A program made the position numbers and the translations under genes. From NCBI GenBank assembly GCA_052437175.1, contig JBQVOK010000012.1, forward strand, positions 36,277 to 100,276: a stretch of 64,000 nt of DNA, in the 5' to 3' direction. Under the pieces are notes generated by a model. It worked only from the letters and a program-made list of their open reading frames with translations. It was not told the origin of the DNA and ran no database searches. This document shows, piece by piece, positions 1-9,412 of the stretch (its first letter is position 1; every line of letters starts with the position of its first letter). This DNA comes from JACVCJ01 sp052437175. Its GTDB lineage: Bacteria; Bacteroidota; Bacteroidia; CAIKAF01.

Positions 1-1
1 T

Positions 2-1696
2 CCGGCAAATCCCTATGTAAATAACAAAAGCACAGATTTTGAACTGGGTTACCCGATCGGTAATACCTATTATGACCTGCAGACGAACGGAAGTCTCTGC
101 TCCCGTATTGTGAATTTTGACGATAATACGGTAGCTGCCACCTGGACCTTCGGTTCCACGGCGCCTTCCTTCGCAGAGCGCGGTACCGGGTACAACTACC
201 TGAACGCTGCGTCTGACTGGCGTGCCATTCCCGGCGCCCGCGAAGAAGCCAGTGTACGTACCGGCTGGCCGAACATCGTAAAAGTAGGCAGCACGGCCGA
301 GCTGGTATTCTCTCACCAGGGAACCACCAACACGGTACACGTACTGCGTCGCGCTACCAAAGGCGCCGCTACCTGGGACCAGGATGCCGACATCGCACTC
401 AGCGGTCTGTGGCCCCGTGTAGCCGTATCCGGCAATACCGTGCACGTAATTACCAACGGTAACCCCGATGCAGCTCCCACAGCCGGTCTTACCAGTCCGC
501 TGTACTACCACCGTTCTACAGACGGCGGTGCTACCTGGAGCATTACAGACCAGATCATCCCCGCACTGGATTCCAGCCTGAACTACGGTTTCAGCGCCGA
601 CGGATACAGCATCGATGCCAGCGGAAACACCGTAGCCATCCTGGTAACGGATGATTACAATCCTACCTTCCTGCTGAAATCTACCGACGGCGGTAACAAC
701 TGGACACGTACCGATATCATCGATCCGGGTCTGGGTAAATATTCTACCGTGGCTGCCGGTTCCATCTCCGATGTGAACAATGATGGCATTGCCGATACCA
801 TCAGCAACTCAGACGCCAGCGGCGCTGTGATCATCGACGGAAGCGGTGTGGTACACGCGTTCTTCGGCCTGATGCGCTACCTCGATGACGATCCGGCTGC
901 AGATGCCAATACCAGCTTCTTCCCCGGAACAAACGGTCTGGCTTACTGGAGAGACAATAACCCCACACAGATCGACACCATTACCGGTGCCCTCGATATC
1001 GACGGCAGCGGCGTTCTGCTCGATGACTATGCAGCCCAGGAGAACCTGGCCCTGTACTACCAGAGCCTTTCTTCATGGCCTTCTGTAGGTATCGACGCTT
1101 CGGGCAACCTGTACCTGGCTTACTCAGCCGTTATGGAAACCCTGAACGACGGTATGGATCCCTTCCAGTTCTACCGCCAGATCTATATCATGAAATCTAC
1201 CGACGGTGGTAACAACTGGGATGCACCTTACCACATTCCCACACAGTTCCAGTTCGGCGAATACATCTTCGCCAGCATCAACCGCAACATCACCAACAAC
1301 GTAATTCATATCGTATGTCAGCGTGACGGTGCTCCGGGCCTCAACGTACGTGGCGATGAAGACCCTGCCGGCGATAACGAGATCCTGTACTTCCAGATCC
1401 CGACCAGCCTGCCCGAGAATCTCAGCGTAGCCGATATCCAGCAGAACAACGTGGTTGGTGTATACCCGAACCCCGCTGTAACCGATGCAACCGTTACCAT
1501 TAATGCCGGTACCGCTGCTGAAGCTACCCTGCAGGTGATCGATATTACCGGTAAAACAGTGATCCTGCGTAACCAGAACGTTACAGCCGGTTACAACGCC
1601 GTAAACCTGGACGTTCAGAACCTGAGCGCCGGTATGTACTCTGTGAACGTTACCATCGGTAAAGATGTGTACACACAGAAACTGATCAAAAAATAA
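2..1696 (+). CDS. Asp-box (sialidase/BNR-like) repeat protein with T9SS type A sorting domain, 5' partial
   Basis: The reading frame is open to the left edge, so the gene begins before the window; the GTG at 110 is an internal valine. Several Asp-box turns of the form STDGGxxW are visible (near nt 518, 682 and 1196), typical of beta-propeller sialidase-like or BNR proteins. The last ~80 residues form a T9SS type A sorting domain (VYPNP start, DITGK and LSAGMYSV motifs, terminal lysines), so the product is probably exported by T9SS and released or anchored at the cell surface. Codon use is very even and CTG/GGT-rich, which fits high expression. No catalytic residues of true sialidases can be assigned, so the enzymatic role is unknown. 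Confidence 0.85.
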   Translation, partial: PANPYVNNKSTDFELGYPIGNTYYDLQTNGSLCSRIVNFDDNTVAATWTFGSTAPSFAERGTGYNYLNAASDWRAIPGAREEASVRTGWPNIVKVGSTAELVFSHQGTTNTVHVLRRATKGAATWDQDADIALSGLWPRVAVSGNTVHVITNGNPDAAPTAGLTSPLYYHRSTDGGATWSITDQIIPALDSSLNYGFSADGYSIDASGNTVAILVTDDYNPTFLLKSTDGGNNWTRTDIIDPGLGKYSTVAAGSISDVNNDGIADTISNSDASGAVIIDGSGVVHAFFGLMRYLDDDPAADANTSFFPGTNGLAYWRDNNPTQIDTITGALDIDGSGVLLDDYAAQENLALYYQSLSSWPSVGIDASGNLYLAYSAVMETLNDGMDPFQFYRQIYIMKSTDGGNNWDAPYHIPTQFQFGEYIFASINRNITNNVIHIVCQRDGAPGLNVRGDEDPAGDNEILYFQIPTSLPENLSVADIQQNNVVGVYPNPAVTDATVTINAGTAAEATLQVIDITGKTVILRNQNVTAGYNAVNLDVQNLSAGMYSVNVTIGKDVYTQKLIKK

Positions 1697-1715
1697 TACG
1701 TTATTCTATTGATAG

Positions 1716-1745
1716 AAAAGGCCTTCGGAAACGGAGGCCTTTTTT
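1716..1745 (+). terminator. Rho-independent terminator after the Asp-box protein
   Basis: A 9-bp perfect stem (AAAAGGCCT with AGGCCTTTT) encloses a short loop and runs into a T tract. It sits 20 bp after the stop codon at 1696. Confidence 0.85.
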
Positions 1746-1790
1746 GTTGGGCCCGGCCGGAAGAAATTTATGCACAGCTTGCATCTTATA

Positions 1791-1821
1791 TTATGCACGC
1801 ATAACATTTTTTTTATATTTG
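1791..1821 (+). promoter_or_regulatory. Promoter and candidate MarR operator upstream of the fad operon
   Basis: TTATGC-AC-GCATAA (1791-1804) is a perfect 6-bp inverted repeat with a 2-bp centre. Ten bases downstream lies TATATTTG (1814-1821), a full match to the Bacteroidota -7 element TAnnTTTG, 15 nt before the MarR start codon. The palindrome lies where the -33 region would be, so a repressor bound there would block transcription. That it is the autoregulatory MarR site is inference. Confidence 0.6.
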
Positions 1822-1836
1822 TGAAGATTTACCATT

Positions 1837-2274
1837 ATGAAAAGGGAAGACACCGTCGATTTCAACATAAAATACACCTGGCACCTGGTGTCGCGTATGT
1901 ACAACAATGTGGCCCAGCAGTACGATATTACCACCGCCATAGGCTTTGTATTGCTTAATATTGATGTAGATAACGGAACACCGGCCACAAAAATTGCCCC
2001 GCTGCTGGGCATGGAACCCCGCTCACTTACGCGTATGCTGCGTACCCTGGAAGAAAAGGGGCTTATCTACCGCCGTGCCGATGAAGAGGACCGCCGCCTG
2101 GTGCGCATTATGCTTACCGATCTGGGCAAGGAAAAACGCGACATTGCACGTGACACTGTAAAGCACTTTAATAATTACATAAAATTATCGGTACCGGAAC
2201 AGGAGTTGCGTACCTTTATAAAAGTAATGAAGCGCATCAACGAGCTTATTGAAAAAGAACAAATATTGTTTTAA
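1837..2274 (+). CDS. MarR family transcriptional regulator
   Basis: A 145-aa winged-helix protein. The helix-turn-helix spans about residues 48-74, with the recognition helix around 60-73. It is followed by a wing with the MarR signature DEEDRRLVRIMLT (82-94), then long dimerisation helices at the C-terminus. It ends 21 bp before a beta-oxidation gene on the same strand and is probably co-transcribed with it, so it likely senses a fatty-acid or acyl-CoA ligand and controls this operon. The ligand is inferred from context. The ATG at 1837 follows a -7 element by 15 nt and has no competing start. Confidence 0.88.
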   Translation: MKREDTVDFNIKYTWHLVSRMYNNVAQQYDITTAIGFVLLNIDVDNGTPATKIAPLLGMEPRSLTRMLRTLEEKGLIYRRADEEDRRLVRIMLTDLGKEKRDIARDTVKHFNNYIKLSVPEQELRTFIKVMKRINELIEKEQILF

Positions 2275-2295
2275 CGAAATAAAATATAAATTTTC

Positions 2296-4743
2296 ATGGA
2301 AATGACAGCTGTTAGTACATCGCCTGCGTACACGGGGAGCGTTCTTTCTAAAAGACGGATCCGCAAAACCGCCGTACTGGGTTCTGGTGTAATGGGATCG
2401 CAAATTGCCATGCACATGGCAGGCATCGGGCTCGAAGTAATACTCCTGGACATCGCTCCGAAGGAGTTGCTGCCCGAAGAGGAGAAAAAAGGACTCAAAC
2501 TCACCGACAAGGCGGTACGCAACCGCATTGTAAAAACGGCCTTCGACAGCGCCGTTAAACTGAATCCGGCCCCTTTATACGACAAAAAATTCGCTTCACG
2601 CATACAGCTCGGGAACTTCGAGGACGATATGAAACTGATCGCCGGTTGCGACTGGGTGATCGAAGTAGTGGTGGAGCGTCTCGATATTAAAAAGATCGTG
2701 TACGAACAGGTGGAGCAGTACCGTAAACCGGGTACACTCATTACCTCGAACACATCCGGTATACCGATGGAACTGCTGATCGAGGGCCGCAGCGCCGATT
2801 TCCAGGCAAATTTCTGCGGAACGCACTTCTTTAACCCGCCGCGCTACCTGCGCCTGCTGGAAGTGATCCCTTCCTCCAAAACAAATCCCGAAGTGGTGGA
2901 TTTCTTCATGGAATACGGCAGCCGTTTCCTGGGTAAGACCACCGTGCTCTGTAAAGATACGCCGGCCTTCATCGCCAACCGTATCGGGGTATTCGGCATT
3001 ATGGCCCTCTTCCATAACATCAAGGAACTGGGACTCACCATTGAAGAAATAGACAAACTTACGGGCCCGGTGCTGGGCCGCCCCAAATCGGCCACTTTCC
3101 GTACGGCAGACGTAGTGGGTCTGGATACCCTGGTGAATGTAGCCAACGGTCTCAAGGCCAACCTGCCCGACGATGAGGCCAAAGCCTATTTCGAACTGCC
3201 GGAGTATCTCACCAAAATGATCGAGAACAAATGGCTGGGACAAAAGACCAAACAGGGCTTCTTTAAGAAAATGGCCGACGGCGAAATTTATTCGCTCAAC
3301 CTGGATACCCTGGAATACGTTCCGCAGAAAAAAGTAAAATTCGCTACGCTGGAGGCCGCCAAACAGGTGGATAAACTCAGCGACCGCATCAAAGTGCTGA
3401 TGAACGGCAAGGATGTGGCCGGCGATTTCTACCGCAAAACAAACTTTGCCCTGTTCCAGTACGTGAGCAACCGCGTACCGGAGATCACCGACGATATCTA
3501 CAAGGTAGACGACGCCATGAAAGCCGGTTTCGGCTGGCAGATCGGTCCTTTTGCCATGTGGGATGCCGTAGGGGTGAAATGGGCCGTTGAAAAAATGGAA
3601 GAGGCCGGTAACAAAGCCGCCGCATGGGTATACGAAATGCTCTCGGCCGGTTTTGAAAGCTTCTATAAAGTAGAGAACGGAAAAACCCTGTATTACGACC
3701 TGCACAGCAAGTCCTACAAGGTGATACCGGGTCGCGACAACTTTATTATCCTCAACAACATCCGCGATACCCAAAAGGTATGGAGCAACAGCGGAACCAC
3801 GCTTACCGACCTGGGCGACGGCGTACTGAACCTGGAATTCCACACCAAGATGAACTCCATCGGCGGCGAGGTGCTGCAGGGCATCCACAAAGCCATCGAT
3901 ATGGCCGAAAGCAAGGGCTACAACGGTCTGGTGATCGGTAACCAGGGCGAAAACTTCTCTGCCGGTGCCAACCTGGCCATGGTGCTTATGCTGGCGGCCG
4001 AGCAGGAGTGGGACGAACTGAACTTTGCCATCAAGGCCTTCCAGAACGCCACCATGCGTGTACGTTACAGCTCTATTCCCGTAGTTGTGGCCCCGCACGG
4101 GCTAACGCTCGGAGGCGGCTGTGAACTGTGCCTGCATGCCGATGCCGTGGTAGCTGCGGCCGAAACCTATATCGGCCTGGTAGAAGTAGGTGTGGGGGTG
4201 ATCCCCGGTGGCGGCGGAACCAAAGAATTTGCCCTGCGCGTAAGCGACGAACTGAAAGAAGAAGATATACGCATCCCTACGCTGAAGAACCGCTTCCTGA
4301 CCATCGGTCAGGCCAAAGTGGCCACCAGCGCGTACGAAGCCTTTAACCTGGGCATACTGCGCCCCGGACAGGATAAAGTAGTGGTGAATATCGACCACCA
4401 GCTGCAGGAAGCCAAACGCGAAGTACTGCGCCTGGCCGAAGCCGGTTACACACAAAAACCGCAGCGTAACGACATTACCGTACTGGGCCGCGAAGGTCTG
4501 GGCGTGGTATATGCCGGCGCCAACAGCATGTACAGCGGACATTACATCAGCGAGCACGACGTACTCATTTCCCAGAAACTGGGTTATGTACTCTGCGGCG
4601 GCGATCTGAGCGAACGTACCGTGGTAAGCGAGCAGTACCTGCTGGACCTGGAGCGCGAAGCCTTCCTGAGCCTGCTCGGTAACCGCAAGACCCTGGAACG
4701 TATACAGCACACGCTGAAAACCGGTAAACCACTCAGAAACTAA
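2296..4743 (+). CDS. fadN: 3-hydroxyacyl-CoA dehydrogenase / enoyl-CoA hydratase fusion (FadN type)
   Basis: An 815-aa bifunctional beta-oxidation enzyme that hydrates trans-2-enoyl-CoA and oxidises 3-hydroxyacyl-CoA with NAD. Domain order is dehydrogenase first, hydratase last, as in Bacillus FadN and opposite to E. coli FadB. The Rossmann motif GSGVMG is at 29-34, and the dehydrogenase active-site HFFNPP at 177-182. In the crotonase part, NFSAGA (about 553) forms the oxyanion region, and both catalytic glutamates appear intact: in GGGCEL (about 610) and GLVEVG (about 630). The product passes its 3-ketoacyl-CoA to the thiolase encoded 44 bp downstream. No acyl-CoA dehydrogenase follows, so the first oxidation step must be encoded elsewhere. 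Confidence 0.93.
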   Translation: MEMTAVSTSPAYTGSVLSKRRIRKTAVLGSGVMGSQIAMHMAGIGLEVILLDIAPKELLPEEEKKGLKLTDKAVRNRIVKTAFDSAVKLNPAPLYDKKFASRIQLGNFEDDMKLIAGCDWVIEVVVERLDIKKIVYEQVEQYRKPGTLITSNTSGIPMELLIEGRSADFQANFCGTHFFNPPRYLRLLEVIPSSKTNPEVVDFFMEYGSRFLGKTTVLCKDTPAFIANRIGVFGIMALFHNIKELGLTIEEIDKLTGPVLGRPKSATFRTADVVGLDTLVNVANGLKANLPDDEAKAYFELPEYLTKMIENKWLGQKTKQGFFKKMADGEIYSLNLDTLEYVPQKKVKFATLEAAKQVDKLSDRIKVLMNGKDVAGDFYRKTNFALFQYVSNRVPEITDDIYKVDDAMKAGFGWQIGPFAMWDAVGVKWAVEKMEEAGNKAAAWVYEMLSAGFESFYKVENGKTLYYDLHSKSYKVIPGRDNFIILNNIRDTQKVWSNSGTTLTDLGDGVLNLEFHTKMNSIGGEVLQGIHKAIDMAESKGYNGLVIGNQGENFSAGANLAMVLMLAAEQEWDELNFAIKAFQNATMRVRYSSIPVVVAPHGLTLGGGCELCLHADAVVAAAETYIGLVEVGVGVIPGGGGTKEFALRVSDELKEEDIRIPTLKNRFLTIGQAKVATSAYEAFNLGILRPGQDKVVVNIDHQLQEAKREVLRLAEAGYTQKPQRNDITVLGREGLGVVYAGANSMYSGHYISEHDVLISQKLGYVLCGGDLSERTVVSEQYLLDLEREAFLSLLGNRKTLERIQHTLKTGKPLRN

Positions 4744-4787
4744 TCCGGACTTTATCTGTTTAAAATCAAACTAAAAAAACAAGAACA

Positions 4788-5966
4788 ATGAGTACATCAT
4801 ATATAGTAGGCGGATACAGAAGTGCGGTGGGTAAAGCTCCCCGCGGCTCTTACCGTTTTTTGCGTCCCGATGACCTGGCCGTTCAGGTGATCCAGAAACT
4901 GCTGGCCGATTTTCCGCAGCTCGACGTAAACCGTATCGAAGACGTTATTGTAGGTAATGCCACTCCCGAGGCCGAACAGGGCCTTAATATGGGTCGTATG
5001 ATCTCCCTGATGGGACTGAAGACCGATACCGTACCGGGTATGACCATTAACCGTTACTGTGCTTCCGGCCTGGAAGCCATTGCCATTGCCGATGCCAAGA
5101 TCCGCAGCGGTCAGGCCGACTGTATCCTGGCCGGTGGGGCCGAATCGATGAGCCCGATCCCTTTCGGCGGCTGGCGTATCGTGCCCAATTTTGAATATGC
5201 CAAAGATTTTCCTACTTATTACTGGGGCATGGGTCTTACTGCCGAAGAAGTGGCCAAGCGCTACAAAGTATCGCGCGAAGACCAGGACGCCTTTAGCCTG
5301 CAGAGCCACGAACGTGCCGTAAATGCACTGAAAAGCGGCCATTTTGCCGATCAGATCGCGCCCGTTACCGTGAAACAGGTGTACGTGGACGAAGCCGGTA
5401 AGCGTAAGGAAAGATCCTACGAGGTAACCCTGGACGAAGGTCCGCGTGCCGACAGTAACCTGGCCGCGCTGGCCAAATTACGCCCGGTATTCATGGCCGA
5501 TGGTACCGTAACCGCCGGTAATGCCTCACAAACCTCCGACGGAGCCGCTTTTGTACTCCTGATGAGCGAAAAATTTATGAAAGAACTCGGTATCGAACCG
5601 GTAGCCCGCATGGTATCTTATGCCGCCGTGGGACTGGAACCGGCCATTATGGGCGTAGGTCCCATTTATGCCATTCCGAAGGCCCTGGACAAAGCAGGAC
5701 TTACCAAGAACGATATTGGTGTTATAGAACTGAACGAGGCTTTTGCCTCCCAGTCACTGGCCATCGTACGCGAACTGGGTCTCGATCCGGCTAAGGTGAA
5801 CCCTAACGGAGGCGCCATCGCCCTGGGACACCCGCTTGGTTGTACCGGTACCAAACTTACCGTGCAGGTGCTGAGCGAACTGAAACGCACACAGCAGAAA
5901 TACGGTATGGTTACCATGTGCGTAGGAACGGGCCAGGGTGCCGCCGGAATTTTTGAACGTTTATAA
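4788..5966 (+). CDS. fadA: Acetyl-CoA C-acyltransferase (3-ketoacyl-CoA thiolase)
   Basis: A 392-aa thiolase that cleaves 3-ketoacyl-CoA into acetyl-CoA and a shortened acyl-CoA. All catalytic residues are visible: nucleophilic C91 in NRYCASG, H348 in GHPLG and C378 in MCVGTG, at nearly the same numbers as in well-studied biosynthetic and degradative thiolases. Length is standard. It lies 44 bp after fadN and is followed by a strong terminator, so it is the last gene of the MarR-fadN-fadA operon. Thiolase sequence alone does not separate degradative from biosynthetic use; the FadN partner favours degradation. Confidence 0.94.
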   Translation: MSTSYIVGGYRSAVGKAPRGSYRFLRPDDLAVQVIQKLLADFPQLDVNRIEDVIVGNATPEAEQGLNMGRMISLMGLKTDTVPGMTINRYCASGLEAIAIADAKIRSGQADCILAGGAESMSPIPFGGWRIVPNFEYAKDFPTYYWGMGLTAEEVAKRYKVSREDQDAFSLQSHERAVNALKSGHFADQIAPVTVKQVYVDEAGKRKERSYEVTLDEGPRADSNLAALAKLRPVFMADGTVTAGNASQTSDGAAFVLLMSEKFMKELGIEPVARMVSYAAVGLEPAIMGVGPIYAIPKALDKAGLTKNDIGVIELNEAFASQSLAIVRELGLDPAKVNPNGGAIALGHPLGCTGTKLTVQVLSELKRTQQKYGMVTMCVGTGQGAAGIFERL

Positions 5967-5985
5967 GAATTTCAATCTGCTTCAG

Positions 5986-6016
5986 AAAGCTGCTGTGTAT
6001 TCAGCAGCTTTTTTTT
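5986..6016 (+). terminator. Rho-independent terminator of the fad operon
   Basis: A 10-bp perfect stem, AAAGCTGCTG with CAGCAGCTTT, and a 6-nt loop lead into a run of eight or more Ts, 19 bp after the fadA stop. Confidence 0.9.
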
Positions 6017-6072
6017 CAGCTCATTCCCTTACATTATCAAATTGTTAATTTTATACGTAAAAATTACATCAA

Positions 6073-8244
6073 GTGAAAAAAGCCCTGTATCTGCTGTTTT
6101 TTCTGGCTGTTCCGGCTCTCCGGGCACAGCTTAGCCGCTTTCCCTATGTGCAGAGTACTACACCCACCAGTACCATCATCGCCTTTAAAACACCGCTGCC
6201 CACAACGGGTTCCGTGGCCTTCGGCCCTTCGGCGGCACTAATGACCGATTCGTTGTTCGAAACGGGAGCGGCCACTACACACCACGCCCTTACCCTGGGC
6301 GGACTGCAACCCAATACCACGTACTATTACCGGGTATATTCCAACGGCGTACTGCAGGCGGCCGAGTATTTTAAAACGGCCAACGATTCCTCACAGCAGC
6401 AGTTTTCTTTTATCCAGTACGGCGACTGTGGTTTCAACAGCAGTATGCAGCACCAGATAGGTGCGCTGATGGAGGCCGATAATGCCGAATTTGCCGTGGT
6501 CTGCGGCGATGTGGACCAGGGCGGCATCCCGCACGTAAGTTCGGCCAGCGGCGGCGATAATTACGACGAGATCTTCTTCGATATCTACAACAACGGCACC
6601 ACGACCAAAATGCTCTCCCGCGAGTGCCATTACACCGCCATCGGTAACCACGATACCTATGCCAATAACGGGCTTACCTATATGCAGGAATTTCACCTGC
6701 CGCACAACAATCCCGACAGCTCGGAACGCTATTATTCCTTTACCTGGGGCGATGCCCTGTTCATTGCACTGGACGTGATCACACCTTTTGATCCGACCAG
6801 CTTCCCCATAAACCAGGCCGACCTGGAAGACCGCTGGTGGACCGATTTTCGCGCCGGATCGCCACAGTACGTATGGCTGGAAGATCAGCTGCGCTGCAAC
6901 GACCGCAAATGGACCTTCGTGTATTTTCATGAAGGGCCCTGGACCAATTACTGGGGCGTGGATTATTCTATACCGAACTTCCTCGGTGGCGATTATTACC
7001 AGTTCACGGGCAACGTAATGGTACGCCAGCACCTGGTGCCGCTTTTTGAGCAGTATAAGGTAGATTATGTACTCGTAGGGCACTCACACCTGTACGAAAA
7101 AGGCGAGAAGAACGGTGTAAAGTACATTACTTCGGGTTCGGCCGGCGACGGTAGTGTAAATGCCAATGTACAATATGCCAATCACCCGGAGATACAGCTT
7201 TCCATACTCGACAATGTGTATGTAAAATTCTTCGTGAACCAGGATTCGGTGCGTTTCAACGTCATCAATAAGAACAGCCAGCTCATCGACTCCGAATTCA
7301 AGACCAAGGGCTATACACCGTATTCGGTGCAGGCTACCGTGGTTTCCCCGGCCTGTAACGGCGCCGCGGATGGTTCGGCCTCGCTCAGCATACAGGGGCC
7401 GCGTCCGCCGTACAGCGTGCAGTGGTTCGACGGAACTTCGGGTAATACACATACCGGCCTGGCCGCAGGCACCTATTATGCCTATATTACCGACGGACAG
7501 GGCTGCGAAAAAGTGACCCAGGTAAGCGTAACAGACCCCGTGTTCTTTTCTCCGGCCATACAAAGTGCACAGAATTCCCCGGCCCAGATCTGTGCCGGAC
7601 AGGACCTTACCTTACAATGTGGCAACTTTGCGTCTTACCTCTGGAGCACAGGCGCTGTAACGCCCCAGATCCAGGTGAGCGCAGCCGGTTCTTACACGGT
7701 AACGGTAACCGATTCGCTGGGTTGTTCCAAAACCTCGGCGCCATTCGTGGTAACCCTGCTTCCCGCACCGGATGCCCAGTTCAGCGCCGGACAGAACGGT
7801 CTTAATTACGTATTTACAGCCCAGGACGCCAGTGCCACTTCCTATCAGTGGGATTTTGGCGACGGTACCCAGCTGACACATACCCAGCCGACCATTTTCC
7901 ATTCCTATACGCAAAACGGCACCTACACGGTAACGCTTACCGTAAGCGGCCCCTGTGGAACGGATACCTATACGCAAACAGTTTCTTCATCGGTATCGCT
8001 GGAAGAAAAAGAACTTTTCCCCGTATCGGTATACCCGAACCCGGCCGGAGAGAGCGTATGGATAGAGGCCGAAGGCCTGTCGCGCGTGCAGCTCTACGAT
8101 ATTTCAGGCAAGTGCCTGCAGGATAAAGGCTTCAGCGGCGCTAACAAGCAACAGCTCGACGTATCGGCATACCGTCCGGGCGTTTACTGGCTGCAGATCC
8201 GCGGCAGCAAAGGCAGTGTCATCCGTAAGATAAGCGTACAGTAA
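6073..8244 (+). CDS. Secreted metallophosphatase with SprB, Ig-like and PKD domains and T9SS sorting domain
   Basis: A 723-aa secreted protein with a GTG start and a signal peptide ending at about LRAQ (16-19). A fibronectin-like domain typical of purple acid phosphatases covers about 25-105. The calcineurin-like phosphoesterase core follows: YGDCG near 117, CGDVD (144-148), GNHD (191-194), a histidine at 286 and GHSH (336-339), so the dinuclear metal site looks complete. After it come an SprB-type repeat (about 415-480), an Ig-like segment (about 495-560), a PKD domain (about 565-640, WDFGDGT) and a T9SS type A C-terminal domain. It probably releases phosphate from organic substrates at the cell surface. 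Its substrate is unknown. It is flanked by terminators and is likely monocistronic. Confidence 0.88.
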   Translation: MKKALYLLFFLAVPALRAQLSRFPYVQSTTPTSTIIAFKTPLPTTGSVAFGPSAALMTDSLFETGAATTHHALTLGGLQPNTTYYYRVYSNGVLQAAEYFKTANDSSQQQFSFIQYGDCGFNSSMQHQIGALMEADNAEFAVVCGDVDQGGIPHVSSASGGDNYDEIFFDIYNNGTTTKMLSRECHYTAIGNHDTYANNGLTYMQEFHLPHNNPDSSERYYSFTWGDALFIALDVITPFDPTSFPINQADLEDRWWTDFRAGSPQYVWLEDQLRCNDRKWTFVYFHEGPWTNYWGVDYSIPNFLGGDYYQFTGNVMVRQHLVPLFEQYKVDYVLVGHSHLYEKGEKNGVKYITSGSAGDGSVNANVQYANHPEIQLSILDNVYVKFFVNQDSVRFNVINKNSQLIDSEFKTKGYTPYSVQATVVSPACNGAADGSASLSIQGPRPPYSVQWFDGTSGNTHTGLAAGTYYAYITDGQGCEKVTQVSVTDPVFFSPAIQSAQNSPAQICAGQDLTLQCGNFASYLWSTGAVTPQIQVSAAGSYTVTVTDSLGCSKTSAPFVVTLLPAPDAQFSAGQNGLNYVFTAQDASATSYQWDFGDGTQLTHTQPTIFHSYTQNGTYTVTLTVSGPCGTDTYTQTVSSSVSLEEKELFPVSVYPNPAGESVWIEAEGLSRVQLYDISGKCLQDKGFSGANKQQLDVSAYRPGVYWLQIRGSKGSVIRKISVQ

Positions 8245-8282
8245 ATACCATATACACCATAGACAAACACCTGTACGTTATG

Positions 8283-8314
8283 AAGAGAGAATCCCCGCGG
8301 TTCTCTCTTTTTTA
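8283..8314 (+). terminator. Rho-independent terminator of the metallophosphatase gene
   Basis: Stem AAGAGAGAA (8283-8291) with TTCTCTCTT (8301-8309) and a GC-rich loop continue into a T run. Confidence 0.85.
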
Positions 8315-8344
8315 TTGCCGGGATTTTACGAACTTCGTACGGAT

Positions 8345-9376
8345 ATGGATAAAGAGCAGGACACCGAAATATCGAAGAAAAAGCCCAATTATCCGCTGGG
8401 CAGCGGTTTGCGTGCCTACCTGCAGGAATACGCGCGCGCGCGTACCCTGCCCGTGATGTACGAAGACCTGCTGTATTTCGAAGGTACCGTATCCGTATAC
8501 GATAAGTACGGCAGGGATACCCTCTGGGAAACGGCCATGTACCGCCAGCCCGACCTGTCAGCGCTGCACGAAGGCCTCAAACAGATCTATGCCATTCTGA
8601 AGGCCGGCGGCGAAAGCCCGGAACACATGCAGCACCTGCACATCGAGCGTATCGACTACTGTACGTTCGGTAATTCACATCCGTTTCGTATACGTATCGT
8701 GAACAATTTCAACGATAACTACGACTATTTTTACATTAAGAAGGCCGACGCCTCCCGCGTGTACGGACTGGAACTGGAGCATATACTTTCACCGTCGCGC
8801 ATGAACTACTTTACCGACCGTTCCACCCTGGTCGAGGAGCATATAGCCGGTATCCCGGGCGATCAGTTCATACAGGCGTACATGGAGAACCCGGGCTTTA
8901 ACAAAGTGCGTATAGCCAAGGAATTCGTTAAGTTCAACGAGCGCTGTTTTGTACGTCTGCTGGGCGATATGCGCAGTTACAACTATGTATTCGACATTAC
9001 GCCTGATTTCGAAGAGGTGCAGTTCCGTATACGGGCCATCGACTTCGATCAGCAGAGCTACGAAGGTAAGAAGAACGTATACCTGCCGCAGTTCTTCAAA
9101 GAGAACAACCCGCTGGTGCAACTGGTGCGCGAACTGCTTTCGCCGGGCAATATAGAACAGTATAAAAAAGAGGAGAGGGCCCTGATCCTGCGCCGGAGCC
9201 AGGCCGCCCGGCAACAGCTGAACGCCCTGCTGGCAAATATGGAGACCGATACGCTTTCTTCCCCGGAAAAATTGAAACAGCTGCGTACAGAACTGGCTGA
9301 TTTTTATTCGGATGCAGGTTTTCTCCACTGTGAAAGTATGGGTGCCCTGGTAAAACGTTCCCTGGAACAGTTGTAG
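8345..9376 (+). CDS. Conserved hypothetical protein, possibly kinase-like
   Basis: A 343-aa protein with no signal peptide. The frame is open upstream to a TTG at 8315, inside the terminator tail, so the ATG at 8345 is preferred. I do not recognise a named family. Suggestive features are a YFYIKK segment followed by VYGLELEHI, and a later IRAIDFDQQSYEG segment. These could correspond to the lysine/glutamate pair and the DFG-like metal loop of a protein-kinase fold, but no HRD-type catalytic loop is evident, so this is only a structural suspicion. The C-terminal ~90 residues are helical and charged. It stands alone between a terminator and the HMA gene. Confidence 0.7.
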   Translation: MDKEQDTEISKKKPNYPLGSGLRAYLQEYARARTLPVMYEDLLYFEGTVSVYDKYGRDTLWETAMYRQPDLSALHEGLKQIYAILKAGGESPEHMQHLHIERIDYCTFGNSHPFRIRIVNNFNDNYDYFYIKKADASRVYGLELEHILSPSRMNYFTDRSTLVEEHIAGIPGDQFIQAYMENPGFNKVRIAKEFVKFNERCFVRLLGDMRSYNYVFDITPDFEEVQFRIRAIDFDQQSYEGKKNVYLPQFFKENNPLVQLVRELLSPGNIEQYKKEERALILRRSQAARQQLNALLANMETDTLSSPEKLKQLRTELADFYSDAGFLHCESMGALVKRSLEQL

Positions 9377-9397
9377 GGCCGTTCGGATAAAATTTCC

Positions 9398-9412
9398 TAT
9401 ATTTACCCTATG
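9398..9412 (+). promoter_or_regulatory. Weak -7 element four bases before the HMA gene start
   Basis: TATATTTA (one mismatch to TAnnTTTG) is followed by four bases and then the ATG at 9410. The same four-base spacing recurs at several other genes in the window. Confidence 0.4.

Noticed and set aside
2596..4098. 500-aa minus-strand ORF opposite fadN
   Set aside because: Shadow of the strongly biased coding strand; no domain features.
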